This document shows, in pieces, positions 51,926 through 61,507 of a stretch of DNA of 64,000 nt. How positions within the stretch are numbered: position 1 is the stretch's first letter; the number at the start of each line of letters is the position of its first letter. The notes beneath the pieces were generated by a model, which did no database searches, was not told the origin of the DNA, and saw only the letters and a program-made list of their open reading frames with translations. The DNA comes from Mesosutterella faecium (GTDB taxonomy: Bacteria; Pseudomonadota; Gammaproteobacteria; Burkholderiales; Burkholderiaceae_F): assembly GCF_022809315.2 (NCBI RefSeq), contig NZ_JAKZJU020000001.1:310001-374000 (forward strand), written 5' to 3'. The position numbers and the translations under genes are program-made.

Positions 51926-53028
51926 CAGTTTTTCCTCAAATCAATGCGTAAATCTTCCCCCAGTCGGGCTACGGAATGATACGACCACTTCTCGGCCTGG
52001 GACAGGGACTGGTACGGACCCAGATCCCACAGGCCGCGCCCGCGCCCGATCAGCATCGGGGAAACATAAAGGACGATCTCATCGACCAGCCCGGCCCGCA
52101 GGAGCGCGGCATTGAGCACGGAGCCCGCCTCCACGAGAAGATCGTTGACCTCCCGGCGCCCCAGCTCCGCCAAAAGCTTCCGCAGATCCACTCTCCCGTC
52201 GGCTCCCGGCAGCGAGACGACCTCCGCGCCCCGGGCCCGCAGAGCGGCGGCGCGGATGCCGCCGGCAGAGGCGCAGGCCACCAGACAGCCGCCCTCACCG
52301 ATCACTCTGGCCGCCTCCGGCATGCGAAGCTGCGAGTCGGCAACCACCCGCAGCGGCTGGCGCACGCTGGCCGGATCCCGGCCCGCCGGCCGTACGGTGA
52401 GACGGCAGTCATCAGCAAGAACAGTTCCTATACCCGTGAGGACGGCACCGGACTCGCTGCGAAGCCTCTGGACATCCGCTCTGGAAGCCTCGCCCGTAAT
52501 CCACTGGCTCTGTCCGTTTTCAAGCGCCGTGCGCCCGTCAATGGAAGCCCCGGCCTTCAGCTTCACCCAGGGCGTGCCGCGGGTCATGCGCGTGAAAAAC
52601 CCGCGGTTGCTCTCCCAGGCTTCCTTCTGCAGCACATTGCGTTCGGTCGGAATGCCTGCGGCTTCGAGCATGGCAAGGCCTTTGCCCGCAACGAGCGGAT
52701 TCGGGTCGGTCATCGCCGCAACAACGCGGCCCACCCGGTGATCTATGAGAGCTTTCGCGCACGGGGGCGTGCGGCCGTAGTGCGAACAGGGCTCGAGCGT
52801 GACGTACACCGTGGCGCCGGCTACATCCGCGCCGCGGCCTGCCGCATCCTGAAGGGCCTCGATTTCGGCGTGATGGCCTCCGGCCTTCTGGGTATAGCCT
52901 CTGCCGATTACGACGCCGTTCTTGACAATCACGCATCCCACGGACGGGTTGGGAGGCGCGATCGCGCGTCCCCGCGCCGAAAGCTCCAGCGCCATGCGCA
53001 TGAAGCGCAGATCCGATTCTTCTGCCAT
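51925..53028 (-). CDS. ribD: Bifunctional riboflavin pyrimidine deaminase/reductase RibD
   Basis: Performs the second and third steps of riboflavin synthesis. The N-terminal deaminase (about 1-145) has the zinc motifs HHAEIEAL and EPCSHYGRTPPC; the C-terminal reductase (about 150-367) has the WVKLKAGASIDGRTA and LLVEAGSVLNAALLR motifs. Its start overlaps the nrdR stop by one base. No FMN riboswitch sequence is visible in front of this run. Confidence 0.97.
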   Translation of the reverse strand: MAEESDLRFMRMALELSARGRAIAPPNPSVGCVIVKNGVVIGRGYTQKAGGHHAEIEALQDAAGRGADVAGATVYVTLEPCSHYGRTPPCAKALIDHRVGRVVAAMTDPNPLVAGKGLAMLEAAGIPTERNVLQKEAWESNRGFFTRMTRGTPWVKLKAGASIDGRTALENGQSQWITGEASRADVQRLRSESGAVLTGIGTVLADDCRLTVRPAGRDPASVRQPLRVVADSQLRMPEAARVIGEGGCLVACASAGGIRAAALRARGAEVVSLPGADGRVDLRKLLAELGRREVNDLLVEAGSVLNAALLRAGLVDEIVLYVSPMLIGRGRGLWDLGPYQSLSQAEKWSYHSVARLGEDLRIDLRKN

Positions 53029-53495
53029 CAGTGCTTGTCTCCCTTGCCCTCGGTTGCTTCTCGGAGCAGCTCCACAAAAGCCTCGGGCTTCTCTACATTG
53101 AAATAAACCGAGGCGAACCGGATGTAGGCCACGGAATCGAGCCGCCGCAGCTCATCGAGCACGTAAAGCCCCACTTTCTCGCTCTTGACCTCGCGCTCTC
53201 CGAGAGCCATCAGGCGCTGCTCGATGCTGCTGACCGCCTCATCGATTTTCTCGAGAGGCACCGGACGCTTGCGCAGGGCCAGCATCATGGACGCCCGCAG
53301 CTTCTTCGCGTCAAACTCCGTACGCGCGCCGCCCTTTTTGATGATGGCCGGCAAGGCGAGCTCCACCCTTTCATAAGTCGTAAAGCGCTTGCCGCAGTTC
53401 GGGCACTTCCTGCGGCGGCGGATAGCCCAGCCCTCTTCCGAAGACCGGGAATCTATCACCTGGGTTTCATTGCTGTGGCAAAAGGGACAACGCAT
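53028..53495 (-). CDS. nrdR: Transcriptional repressor NrdR
   Basis: Represses ribonucleotide reductase genes in response to ATP/dATP. The 155-residue protein has an N-terminal zinc ribbon ([17 protein letters not shown] and [15 protein letters not shown]) and an ATP-cone (about 48-138). Its place between glyA and ribD is usual in Betaproteobacteria. Confidence 0.98.
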   Translation of the reverse strand: MRCPFCHSNETQVIDSRSSEEGWAIRRRRKCPNCGKRFTTYERVELALPAIIKKGGARTEFDAKKLRASMMLALRKRPVPLEKIDEAVSSIEQRLMALGEREVKSEKVGLYVLDELRRLDSVAYIRFASVYFNVEKPEAFVELLREATEGKGDKH

Positions 53496-53654
53496 GCTTT
53501 AGAACTCCCCCTGCTTTTACCGCAGGGACGGCCGCAGATGCGAAGCAAGGCGCGCCGCCTTTTCCCTGGCCGCCCGCCCTGCATCGAACTGCCGCTTTCG
53601 TATGCGAGGCCCGAAGCGGCGGTTTCCGCCCCGGCCTCTTCCTGTGAAAAGAAC

Positions 53655-54914
53655 TTATTTCCTATAAACAGGGAAGGCGTGCGTCAGTTCCGCCACCTGA
53701 GCCTTCACCTGCTCGAGCACGGCCGCGTCTTCTGGGTGGTCCAGCAGGGTGACGATCAGGTCAGCCACCTTGCGGACTTCGGCCTCCTTGAAGCCGCGGG
53801 TCGTCATGGCAGGAGTTCCGAGGCGGATGCCGGAGGTAACGAACGGCTTTTCCGGGTCATGGGGAATGGCGTTCTTGTTGGCGGTCATGTGCCCGGCCTC
53901 CAGCAGAGCCTGGGCGGCCTTCCCCGTAATGTGCTTCGGGCGGAGGTCCACCAGCATCACGTGGCTTTCCGTCCGTCCGGACACAATGCGCAGTCCCTTC
54001 TTCACCAGCTCGTCGGCCATCGCCGCGGCGTTCTTCACGACCTGTTCGCCCCAGAGGCGGTATTCAGGCTTCAGCGCCTCTCCAAGGGCCACAGCCTTCG
54101 CCGCGATCACATGCATCAGGGGACCGCCCTGGATGCCGGGGAACACGGCCGAATTAATCTTCTTTTCCAGCTCCGGACGGCAGAAAATAATGCCGCCGCG
54201 GGGCCCGCGCAGCGTCTTGTGCGTGGTCGTCGTGACAATATCAGCATACGGGAAGGGGCTCGGATAAACCCCTGCGGCGATAATGCCCGCGTAATGGGCC
54301 ATGTCGACCATGAGCAGGGCTCCAACCTTGTGGGCGATGTCGGCGAAGCGCTTGAAATCGATCTTCAGGGAGAAAGCCGAAGCCCCGGCGATAATGAGCT
54401 TGGGCTTGTTCTCCTGAGCGAGGCGCTCCACCTGCTCGTAATCGATGTCCTCTTTCTCATTCAGCCCGTAGGGAACGCAATGGAAATACCGGCCGGAGAA
54501 ATTAAGGTGCATGCCGTGCGAGAGATGCCCGCCGGCATCCAGCGACATCCCCATGAAGCAGTCGCCCGGCTCGAGCGTGGCGAAAAGAACCGCCATATTG
54601 GCCTGTGCGCCGGAGTGCGGCTGCACGTTCACCGCCATCTCGACCCCGGCCGGCTCGCAAAAGAGCTTGCGGGCGCGCTCCTGAGCGATGCGCTCCACCA
54701 CGTCGACGTTTTCACAGCCGCCGTAGTAACGCTTGCCGGGATAGCCTTCGGCGTATTTGTTCGTGAGCTGAGAGCCCTGCGCAAGCATGACTGCAGGAGA
54801 AGTGTAGTTTTCGCTCGCGATGAGCTCAATGTAGTCTTCCTGGCGCTTGTTTTCCGCGTCGATGGCCGCCCAGACCTCCGGGTCGCTCACGGCAAGGGTT
54901 GTTGGCTGATACAT
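53655..54914 (-). CDS. glyA: Serine hydroxymethyltransferase
   Basis: A PLP enzyme converting serine and tetrahydrofolate to glycine and methylene-THF. The 419-residue protein has the lysine motif [28 protein letters not shown] and [13 protein letters not shown] 54914 with AGAGG before it is right; the frame is open to 54995 through the terminator hairpin. A 159-base gap before nrdR holds no visible gene. Confidence 0.98.
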   Translation of the reverse strand: MYQPTTLAVSDPEVWAAIDAENKRQEDYIELIASENYTSPAVMLAQGSQLTNKYAEGYPGKRYYGGCENVDVVERIAQERARKLFCEPAGVEMAVNVQPHSGAQANMAVLFATLEPGDCFMGMSLDAGGHLSHGMHLNFSGRYFHCVPYGLNEKEDIDYEQVERLAQENKPKLIIAGASAFSLKIDFKRFADIAHKVGALLMVDMAHYAGIIAAGVYPSPFPYADIVTTTTHKTLRGPRGGIIFCRPELEKKINSAVFPGIQGGPLMHVIAAKAVALGEALKPEYRLWGEQVVKNAAAMADELVKKGLRIVSGRTESHVMLVDLRPKHITGKAAQALLEAGHMTANKNAIPHDPEKPFVTSGIRLGTPAMTTRGFKEAEVRKVADLIVTLLDHPEDAAVLEQVKAQVAELTHAFPVYRK

Positions 54915-54947
54915 GTAGAAAGCCTCTTGTAAAAAAGCCGAAGTCAG

Positions 54948-54978
54948 AAAAAAACAACTCAGCCCCGGTGACCGGGGC
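54948..54978 (-). terminator. Terminator-like hairpin in the dtd-glyA gap
   Basis: On the minus strand GCCCCGG and CCGGGGC form a seven-base stem with a three-base loop (54978-54962), and a seven-T run follows after a short spacer. It ends the tyrS-dtd transcript or, since a TATAAT -10 candidate lies upstream at 55003-54998, it could act as an attenuator in the glyA leader. Confidence 0.6.
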
Positions 54979-55048
54979 CGCGTCTCGTACAGCAATGATT
55001 ATACGGACTCGGCGGGCCGCGCCATGGGCGCGGATGATCCTGCTGCGG

Positions 55049-55495
55049 CTAAGCCTTCGCCTGAAGCATCAGGGTGACCGGGCCGTCATTCAAAAGCTCG
55101 ACCTCCATATGAGCCCCGAACCGGCCTGTCTGAACTGACGGAATGCCCTCGCGGGATAGCGCCTTGACATACAGCTCGTACAGCCGCCGCCCGTCCTCAG
55201 GGTCGGCAGCAGGCGCAAAGCTCGGACGATTCCCCGAGCTGGTGTCCGCTGCCAGGGTGAATTGGGAAACGACCAGAGCCTCGCCGCCCACATCGAGCAG
55301 GCTGCGGTTCATTTTGCCGGCGTCGTCTGCAAAGATCCGCAGCCTGGCGGTCTTTCGTGCCAGCTTTGCAGCGAGCTCCGGAGTATCACCGCGCTCAGCG
55401 CAGAAAAAAACCAGCAGGCCGCACCTGCAGCTGCCCGTCACCGAGCCCTGCACCCGCACGGCGGCGCGATTCACCCGCTGCAGCAAAGCCAGCAT
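55049..55495 (-). CDS. dtd: D-aminoacyl-tRNA deacylase
   Basis: Hydrolyses D-amino acids (and glycine) from mischarged tRNA. The 148-residue protein has the two cross-subunit active-site motifs: SQFTLAADTSSGNRPSF (S-Q-x-T-L) and LLNDGPVTLML (the Gly-cisPro loop, here N-D-G-P-V-T). It starts 24 bases after tyrS ends, so both are probably cotranscribed. Confidence 0.96.
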   Translation of the reverse strand: MLALLQRVNRAAVRVQGSVTGSCRCGLLVFFCAERGDTPELAAKLARKTARLRIFADDAGKMNRSLLDVGGEALVVSQFTLAADTSSGNRPSFAPAADPEDGRRLYELYVKALSREGIPSVQTGRFGAHMEVELLNDGPVTLMLQAKA

Positions 55496-55519
55496 CCCTA
55501 CGGCTCCCGCTGCCGGCTC

Positions 55520-56785
55520 TCAGCGAACCGTGACGCGCGCCCACTTGCGCTTTCCGACCTGGACGACGAGCGTCTCGCCGGCCTTTGCGCGGACGGTCCT
55601 GTCAGTCACCTTCTCGCCGTTGACCTTCACGCCTCCCTGGTCGATGTTCCGGTTCCCCTCCGTCGTGGAGGCGACAAGTCCCGCCTCTTTCAGCAGCCGT
55701 CCAAGAGTCAGGGATCCGTCCGGAGCCGACACCGTGACCGCCGGAATTTCATCGGGCATCTCCCCGCCCTTAAAGCGCCTGGAGAATTCCTCATCAGCGG
55801 CCTTTGCCGCCTCCTCTCCGTGGAAGCGGGCAACGATCTCGCGGGCGAGCTCAGCCTTGGCGTCGCGCGGATTGCGCTTCCCCTGCCGGCATTCATCCTT
55901 GATTTTCGCAATCTCAGCGTTGCTCTTGAGCGAGAGCAGGTCGTACCAGTTCCACATCAGATCATCGGAGATGGACATCACCTTGCCGAACATGCTGTCG
56001 GCGGACTCCGTGATGCCGATGTAATTGTGCTTCGACTTGCTCATCTTGTTGACGCCGTCAAGGCCGACCAGCAGCGGCATCGTCAGAATGCACTGAGGCT
56101 CCTGACCGTACTGGCGCTGAAGCTCGCGGCCCACGATCAGGTTGAAGCGCTGGTCCGACCCGCCAAGCTCCAGGTCGGCCTTGAGGGCCACGGAATCGTA
56201 CCCCTGCATCAGCGGATACAGCAGCTCATGCATGGCGATGGGCAGATTCTGTGAAAAGCGCTTGGCGAAGTCATCACGCTCCAGCAGCCGGGCGAGCGTA
56301 TAGCGCGAAGCCAGCTTGATGAGCCCCACGGACCCCAGCGCGTTGCTCCACTCGGAGTTGTATCTGACCTCGGTTTTGGCCGGGTCCAGCACGCGTCCGG
56401 CCTGATCGAGGTAAGTCTCCGCATTTTCCTTGATCTGTTCAAAAGACAGCGGCGGGCGGGTGACGTTGCGCCCCGAAGGATCTCCGATCGAGGCGGTGAA
56501 GTCCCCGACCAGGAAAATCACCGTGTGCCCGAGATCCTGCAGCTGGCGCAGCTTGTTGAGCACCACCGTATGGCCGAGGTGGATGTCCGGCGCGGTCGGA
56601 TCCAGCCCAAGCTTGCAGCGCAGCGGTTTTCCGGTGACGCGTGAGCGGGCCAGCTTCTGCAGCAGCTCGTCTTCAATCAGCAGCGTGTCGGCCCCCCGCT
56701 TGATCAGCGCGAGGGCCTCCCGATCCTGATCCGTCACTTCGTACTTCTCGGCCTGCGGCGTCTTCTTCTGTGTTTCTTCTTCCAT
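55520..56785 (-). CDS. tyrS: Tyrosyl-tRNA synthetase (TyrZ-like subtype possible)
   Basis: A class I synthetase with the HIGH-type motif HLGH (about 69-72 after [10 protein letters not shown]) and [11 protein letters not shown]; it ends in an S4 RNA-binding domain ([23 protein letters not shown]). The [19 protein letters not shown] arrangement fits the bacterial subgroup that includes many Betaproteobacteria. The longest frame starts with TTG at 56797; ATG 56785 gives 421 residues and is preferred. Confidence 0.95.
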   Translation of the reverse strand: MEEETQKKTPQAEKYEVTDQDREALALIKRGADTLLIEDELLQKLARSRVTGKPLRCKLGLDPTAPDIHLGHTVVLNKLRQLQDLGHTVIFLVGDFTASIGDPSGRNVTRPPLSFEQIKENAETYLDQAGRVLDPAKTEVRYNSEWSNALGSVGLIKLASRYTLARLLERDDFAKRFSQNLPIAMHELLYPLMQGYDSVALKADLELGGSDQRFNLIVGRELQRQYGQEPQCILTMPLLVGLDGVNKMSKSKHNYIGITESADSMFGKVMSISDDLMWNWYDLLSLKSNAEIAKIKDECRQGKRNPRDAKAELAREIVARFHGEEAAKAADEEFSRRFKGGEMPDEIPAVTVSAPDGSLTLGRLLKEAGLVASTTEGNRNIDQGGVKVNGEKVTDRTVRAKAGETLVVQVGKRKWARVTVR

Positions 56786-56978
56786 CGATAGTCCCAACCG
56801 TTACGATCTCCTCAGCGCCCAGCCTCCCGGGCAAAAGCCTGCCGGAATCAAAATAAATTGTTCTGCATTATCTTACAAAAATGTAAAAAAAAGTTTTAGC
56901 GCACGGATTTGGGGACGGCTGAATCATCCCAATTGTTATACTTTAAGGATTCCTTAACCCTTCAATTCTTTTCTCTGC

Positions 56979-58418
56979 ATGTTCAGGCCCCACTTACTGC
57001 TGTCTAAGCTCAATGGCGCTGCGGCGTGCCTGCTGCGCGGCGTCGAGCGCCTGATGCAGAGGCTGCCGCTGCACAGTCCCGGCTGGTCCCGCAACCAGAT
57101 TGCAATAGCCGCTGCCGTGGCTGCGCTTCCTCTGTCCGCCGCCCTGGCCACCATTGCGGTAACCGCGGACGACCTTCACCCTGCCGAAGAAGCGGCGGCA
57201 AGCTCGCCTGCCAGCAACGGGCTGCACCACACGACCCTGACGGTGAATCCCGCCGAAACAACGGCGTCACTGCTTGCGAGGCTGGGAATTTCCGACCCCG
57301 AGCTGCAGCGCTTCATCTATTCGAACGCCGACGCGTCCGTCTTCGCCTATCCTGCCCAAGGGCTTCTGGCGGAAGCCGACGTCAACCCGGACGGCACCGT
57401 CTCCAGGCTGTCGCTCTACCTTGAGCGGGGCCGGCTCGGGCAGCGCCGCGTGACCATCGGCCGCTCCTCCGGAGGCTTCACGGTGAGCAGCGCCCCCTTT
57501 GAGTGGAAGGTCCGCACTTTCGCCGCCACCGTCACCGTCGACAGCGGAGCGCAGGAAGCGGCTGAAAGGGCCGGCATCCCGGAGGATATTGCCCAGGACG
57601 CGGCTTCTGTGCCATATAAGACCGGCAAGCTTCTGTCACTTGCCCGCAAGGGGGACAGCATTTCATACGCCTACGAAACCCGGTCCATCGGTGACCAGAC
57701 CGTCGGCCCAGGGCGTCTTCTTGCCGTTTCCCTCACGCACGGCGGCCTCTCCATTCCGCTGTTCTGGTTCGACGACGGCACGCCGCAGGGCGGCTTTTAC
57801 TTCGCGGACGGGAAAACCGCCCGCCTGTCCTTCCGGCGCTTTCCGCTCAATGCCTTCCGCATGACCTCGGGCTTCAGCGCCGGGCGCCGTCATCCAGTGC
57901 TCGGACGCGTGCGGCCGCATCTCGGAGTTGACCTCGCCGCGCCCAGGGGAGCGCCCGTCTACGCTGTAGCCGATGGCATCGTGAAAGCTGCCGACAGGTC
58001 TCTGAGCGGCTACGGCAACCGCATTGACATCAGCCACGGAGGCGGGATCATGACCCGCTACGGGCATTTGAGCGGGTATGCGCGCGGCATTCAGCCGGGC
58101 AAGGCCGTAACCCGCGGGCAGCTGATCGGCTACTGCGGCTCCTCCGGCCTCGCCACCGGTCCGCATGTGCATTTCGAATTCCATGTGAACGACAAGCCGG
58201 TGGATCCGTCTGCAGTCGCGCTGCCCGGAGGAACCGATCTGCCGTCGAGATACCTGTCAGCGGCCAGGCCCAGAATCGCGTCGATCGCTCAGGCCTTCGA
58301 TCGGCAGGAAAAGGCCGTGGCGTCCGCCGCCGGCCGGGCCGTGCCTGCAGCGGAAATCTCCGGCGCAGCTTCAGCCGTTGCCTCCTCAGGAGCAAAAGCT
58401 CCGGAACGCAAAGGCTGA
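56979..58418 (+). CDS. M23 family metallopeptidase (LytM domain)
   Basis: A 479-residue cell-wall endopeptidase or activator. An N-terminal membrane anchor lies at about 41-62 (IAIAAAVAALPLSAALATIAV). The central region resembles the OapA/LysM-like part found in such proteins. The LytM domain has zinc ligands in HLGVDLAAPRG and HVHFEFHV, with RYGHLSGY between. An Ala-rich tail follows. It is divergent from tyrS and followed by anmK, a common Betaproteobacterial order. A TATACT at 56937-56942 is a -10 candidate. ATG 56979 has no clear ribosome site. Confidence 0.88.
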   Translation: MFRPHLLLSKLNGAAACLLRGVERLMQRLPLHSPGWSRNQIAIAAAVAALPLSAALATIAVTADDLHPAEEAAASSPASNGLHHTTLTVNPAETTASLLARLGISDPELQRFIYSNADASVFAYPAQGLLAEADVNPDGTVSRLSLYLERGRLGQRRVTIGRSSGGFTVSSAPFEWKVRTFAATVTVDSGAQEAAERAGIPEDIAQDAASVPYKTGKLLSLARKGDSISYAYETRSIGDQTVGPGRLLAVSLTHGGLSIPLFWFDDGTPQGGFYFADGKTARLSFRRFPLNAFRMTSGFSAGRRHPVLGRVRPHLGVDLAAPRGAPVYAVADGIVKAADRSLSGYGNRIDISHGGGIMTRYGHLSGYARGIQPGKAVTRGQLIGYCGSSGLATGPHVHFEFHVNDKPVDPSAVALPGGTDLPSRYLSAARPRIASIAQAFDRQEKAVASAAGRAVPAAEISGAASAVASSGAKAPERKG

Positions 58419-58474
58419 ACGCTTCCCTCTCTGCTTCCAAAAAGGACTGTCCGGTCCATGTTAAGATACTTGAG

Positions 58475-58497
58475 CGATCCGGGGTAAACCCGGATCG
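58475..58497 (+). other. Perfect hairpin in front of anmK
   Basis: CGATCCGGG (58475-58483) and CCCGGATCG (58489-58497) form a nine-base stem with a GTAAA loop. Only three T follow, so it would be a weak terminator for the upstream gene; it ends 30 bases before anmK. Confidence 0.5.
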
Positions 58498-58527
58498 TTT
58501 CGCCTACAGCAAAAGAAGGAGCAGCCC

Positions 58528-59679
58528 TTGTTCATGCCGCAGATCGATTCCGCTCTGTGCATCGGCCTGATGTCCGGCACCAGCCTCGACGGAGCAGACG
58601 CTGTGGCCGTCGATTTCAGCCAGGGCGATCCTGTGTTCCGGGGAAGGGCCCACGAGCCGTTCGCCCCGGATCTGCGGCAGGCGCTGCTCGAACTTTGCAG
58701 TCCGGGCGCCAACGAGCTGGAGCGGGCCGGCCTGGCCTCCCTCGCCTTGGCCGAGGTCTATGCCCGTGCCGTGGACAAACTGCTCTCACAGACGCGCATT
58801 TCCCGTGACCGGATTCTGGCGCTCGGCGCGCACGGTCAGACGGTTCGCCATGTCCCTCAGCGCCACTTCTCAATTCAGCTCAACAACCCTGCAAGGCTCG
58901 CAGAGCTCACCGGCATTGACGTCATCGCCGATTTCCGGAGCGCGGATCTCGCCGCCGGAGGACAGGGAGCTCCGCTTGTCCCGGCCTTCCACCAAAAAGT
59001 CTTCCAATCGGAAACAGCCAACAGGTGCATTGTGAATATCGGGGGCATCGCCAATATCACGGTACTGCCCTCGAAAGCCTCAGGGAAGACCGTGTTTGGG
59101 TTCGACTGCGGACCGGGCAACATTCTGATGGACCACTGGTGCCAGCTCCGAACTGGCAGACCTTATGATGAGGACGGCGCCTGGGCTGCCAGCGGACTCG
59201 CGCAGCCCGATCTGCTGAATCGAATGCTCGCAGATCCTTTCTTTGCGGCCGCACCGCCGAAAAGCACGGGGCGCGAGCTTTTCAACATGGAGTGGCTACG
59301 CGGGCACATCGCGCAGTGCGGCCGTTCGCTCAGAAACCGCGACATTCAGGCCACACTGCTCGCGCTGACAGCGCGGGGAATCGCAAATGCGGTGACGGCT
59401 TACTGCCCGGAGACCGAGGAGATTTACCTTTGCGGCGGAGGAGCCCTCAACGGTGCGCTTGCGCGGGAAATCGCTGTCCTTATGCCAACAAGGACCATCG
59501 CTAGAACCGATGAGCTCGGGGTCCGAGCCATGGACGTTGAAGGAATGGCTTTCGCCTGGCTTGCCTATGCCTGGGTCAGGGGAGAGGCCGGCAACTGCCC
59601 AGACGTGACAGGCGCTGCCGGGCCGAGGCGGCTTGGCGCCCTGTATCCCGCCCCAAGATCGCTTCGCCGGGCCCCCTGA
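58528..59679 (+). CDS. anmK: Anhydro-N-acetylmuramic acid kinase
   Basis: Converts recycled anhydro-MurNAc to MurNAc-6-phosphate. The 383-residue protein begins IGLMSGTSLDGADAVAV and has VNIGGIANITVLP, FGFDCGPGN and a C-terminal LCGGGALNG motif. The TTG at 58528 lies six bases after AAGGAG, ideal spacing; ATG 58534 two codons later is the alternative. Functionally linked to ampD at 3566. Confidence 0.96.
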   Translation: MFMPQIDSALCIGLMSGTSLDGADAVAVDFSQGDPVFRGRAHEPFAPDLRQALLELCSPGANELERAGLASLALAEVYARAVDKLLSQTRISRDRILALGAHGQTVRHVPQRHFSIQLNNPARLAELTGIDVIADFRSADLAAGGQGAPLVPAFHQKVFQSETANRCIVNIGGIANITVLPSKASGKTVFGFDCGPGNILMDHWCQLRTGRPYDEDGAWAASGLAQPDLLNRMLADPFFAAAPPKSTGRELFNMEWLRGHIAQCGRSLRNRDIQATLLALTARGIANAVTAYCPETEEIYLCGGGALNGALAREIAVLMPTRTIARTDELGVRAMDVEGMAFAWLAYAWVRGEAGNCPDVTGAAGPRRLGALYPAPRSLRRAP

Positions 59680-59724
59680 AGAAAACCTTCGCGCCCCCCG
59701 AAGAAGCCGCGGGGACAGAAACAC

Positions 59725-60126
59725 TTAGACGCTGAAAGACGACCCGCATCCGCACGTTGTGGTAGCGTTCGGATTTTTAATGACAAACTGCTTCCCGTCC
59801 AGATCATCTTTGAAATCGACGGAGGCGCCCACGAGGTACTGATAGCTCATGGAGTCGACGAGGAAGGTGACGCCGTCCTTTTCAATGCGCGTGTCATCGT
59901 CTTCCGCCTTTTCGACAAACTCAAAGCCGTACTGGAAGCCGGCGCATCCACCGCCCTGCACAAAAATCCTCAGCATCAGGTTGATGCCGGGATTCCGCTT
60001 CTTTTCGTCTTCCAGAAGCCCCTTCACTGCCTGCACGGCGGCATCGCTGAACTGGATGGGGTCGGGCAGAGTGCCGAACTCTGGAACTGTTTCCGCTTTT
60101 TTCTCAGCGGTCATTGCTTCAGCCAT
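59725..60126 (-). CDS. erpA: Iron-sulfur cluster insertion protein ErpA
   Basis: An A-type carrier that passes Fe-S clusters to target enzymes. The 133-residue protein keeps the three cysteine ligands C61 ([13 protein letters not shown]), C125 and C127 ([10 protein letters not shown]). A 25-residue N-terminal extension precedes the fold. AACAGGATTAACT precedes the ATG. It converges with anmK. Confidence 0.96.
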   Translation of the reverse strand: MAEAMTAEKKAETVPEFGTLPDPIQFSDAAVQAVKGLLEDEKKRNPGINLMLRIFVQGGGCAGFQYGFEFVEKAEDDDTRIEKDGVTFLVDSMSYQYLVGASVDFKDDLDGKQFVIKNPNATTTCGCGSSFSV

Positions 60127-60311
60127 AGTTAATCCTGTTTATGTGTCGGGCCTGACGTATGCCTCATGGTACCCCCGTTTAAAAACGGCAGCAGGACCGA
60201 TCAGGCCACGCAGCACCTCTCTTTTTCAGTAAGACACGCATCATAGCAGACTGCTTCGGCACTCATGAGGCGGTCACCGTCCGCGGGAAAAGGCCGCTCC
60301 AGCAGAAAGCT

Positions 60312-60342
60312 AAAAAAAAGCACACCGTTTTGGGGTGTGCTT
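60312..60342 (-). terminator. Intrinsic terminator of rplM-rpsI
   Basis: Read leftward, AAGCACACC (60342-60334) pairs with GGTGTGCTT (60326-60318), with a seven-base loop and a run of eight T. It lies 55 bases after the rpsI stop codon. Confidence 0.92.
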
Positions 60343-60396
60343 CCGCGGCTCGCCTTTCCGTCGCAGAACATCGCGGCGGAAAGAGCGGCTGGCTGA

Positions 60397-60789
60397 TTAG
60401 CGCTTGGAGAACTGCTTGGCGCGGCGGGCCTTGCGAAGACCGACTTTCTTACGCTCCACTTCACGAGCGTCGCGGGTCACCAGGCCGGCCTTGGAAAGGA
60501 CGGGCTTGAGACCAGCGTCATAGTCGATGAGCGCGCGGGTGATGCCGTGACGGATAGCGCCGGCCTGACCCGTTTCGCCGCCGCCCTGCACATTCACCAT
60601 GATGTCAAAGGCTTCCTTGTTGTCAGTCAGCACGAGCGGCTGACGAACAATCATGATGCTGGTTTCACGATGGAAGAACTGCTCGATATCGCGGTCATTG
60701 ATGACGATCTTGCCGGTGCCCTTCTTCATGAACACGCGGGCGACGGAGCTCTTGCGACGGCCAGTGCCGTAGTTGTAATTTCCGATCAT
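60397..60789 (-). CDS. rpsI: 30S ribosomal protein S9
   Basis: A 130-residue protein whose C-terminal tail ([13 protein letters not shown]) reaches the P-site tRNA. It begins [20 protein letters not shown], the standard S9 start. Nine bases separate it from rplM; the two form the conserved rplM-rpsI operon. Confidence 0.99.
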   Translation of the reverse strand: MIGNYNYGTGRRKSSVARVFMKKGTGKIVINDRDIEQFFHRETSIMIVRQPLVLTDNKEAFDIMVNVQGGGETGQAGAIRHGITRALIDYDAGLKPVLSKAGLVTRDAREVERKKVGLRKARRAKQFSKR

Positions 60790-60798
60790 CGTTCAACC

Positions 60799-61227
60799 TC
60801 AGATATCCAGAACCTTGGGCTGCTGCGCGGTGTGCGGATGCTCAGCGCCAGCATAGACATGCAGCTTCTTGATCATGGCATAGCCAAGCGGGCCGTGGGG
60901 AAGCATTCCCTTGACAGCCTTTTCAAGCACGCGCCCCGGATGCATTTCCTGCATCTGGCGATAGCTCATGTCGTAGATGCCGCCCGGGATCATGGTGTGG
61001 CGATAGTAGCGCTTGTCTTCAAATTTGGAGCCGGTCACAACCAGCTTGTCAGCATTGATAACGACAATGTAGTCGCCCGTGTCAACGTGGGGCGTGTATT
61101 CCGGCTTGTGCTTGCCACGCAAGCGCAGCGCGATTTCGGCAGCGAGGCGGCCGAGCACCTTGCCAGTAGCGTCGATGACGTACCAGTCGCGCTTAACCTC
61201 TTGCGGCTTTGCCGTGAAGGTCTTCAT
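60799..61227 (-). CDS. rplM: 50S ribosomal protein L13
   Basis: A 142-residue early-assembly protein, beginning [20 protein letters not shown], with [22 protein letters not shown] and [37 protein letters not shown] precedes the ATG. In E. coli L13 represses its own operon through the rplM leader. Confidence 0.99.
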   Translation of the reverse strand: MKTFTAKPQEVKRDWYVIDATGKVLGRLAAEIALRLRGKHKPEYTPHVDTGDYIVVINADKLVVTGSKFEDKRYYRHTMIPGGIYDMSYRQMQEMHPGRVLEKAVKGMLPHGPLGYAMIKKLHVYAGAEHPHTAQQPKVLDI

Positions 61228-61440
61228 TTGCGATTCACCTTTTTAAAGCCGCACGGCATGGCGTCCGCACGGCATCAATAAAAAATTCATATCCCTTTCG
61301 GGAATGTTCAACTGGAAAGCATCCGGCATCAGCGAGGATGTTGCAACATCCCGCGCCGGCAGTGCTTTCATTACTCCGACTGAATGGTCGGGCCGGGCAA
61401 GTGGAATTGGGGCAAGCACACGTCCCTGGCGACAGTCAGG
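61228..61440 (-). promoter_or_regulatory. Long structured leader of rplM-rpsI with an 11-base direct repeat
   Basis: About 210 bases separate the predicted start site from the L13 ATG. The RNA-sense strand carries ATGCCGTGCGG twice (61275-61265 and 61259-61249), five bases apart and just before the ribosome site. Further up are the self-complementary GGATGTTGCAACATCC and CCTG...CAGG stems. A role in L13 autoregulation is plausible but inferred. Confidence 0.45.
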
Positions 61441-61446
61441 GTGCGC

Positions 61447-61476
61447 ATTTTACAATAAAAAAGCGCTGCTTGTCCA
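61447..61476 (-). promoter_or_regulatory. Sigma-70 type promoter of rplM-rpsI
   Basis: On the minus strand TGGACA (61476-61471) and TAAAAT (61452-61447) are 18 bases apart. It lies in the gap between the repeat-protein gene and rplM. Confidence 0.65.
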
Positions 61477-61507
61477 CCTCACGGCTGAAACTGCCTTAGA
61501 GCGCCTG

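Noticed and set aside
53496..53654. Possible small gene between nrdR and glyA
   Set aside because: No frame with a start, ribosome site and plausible composition; I see nothing in this gap.
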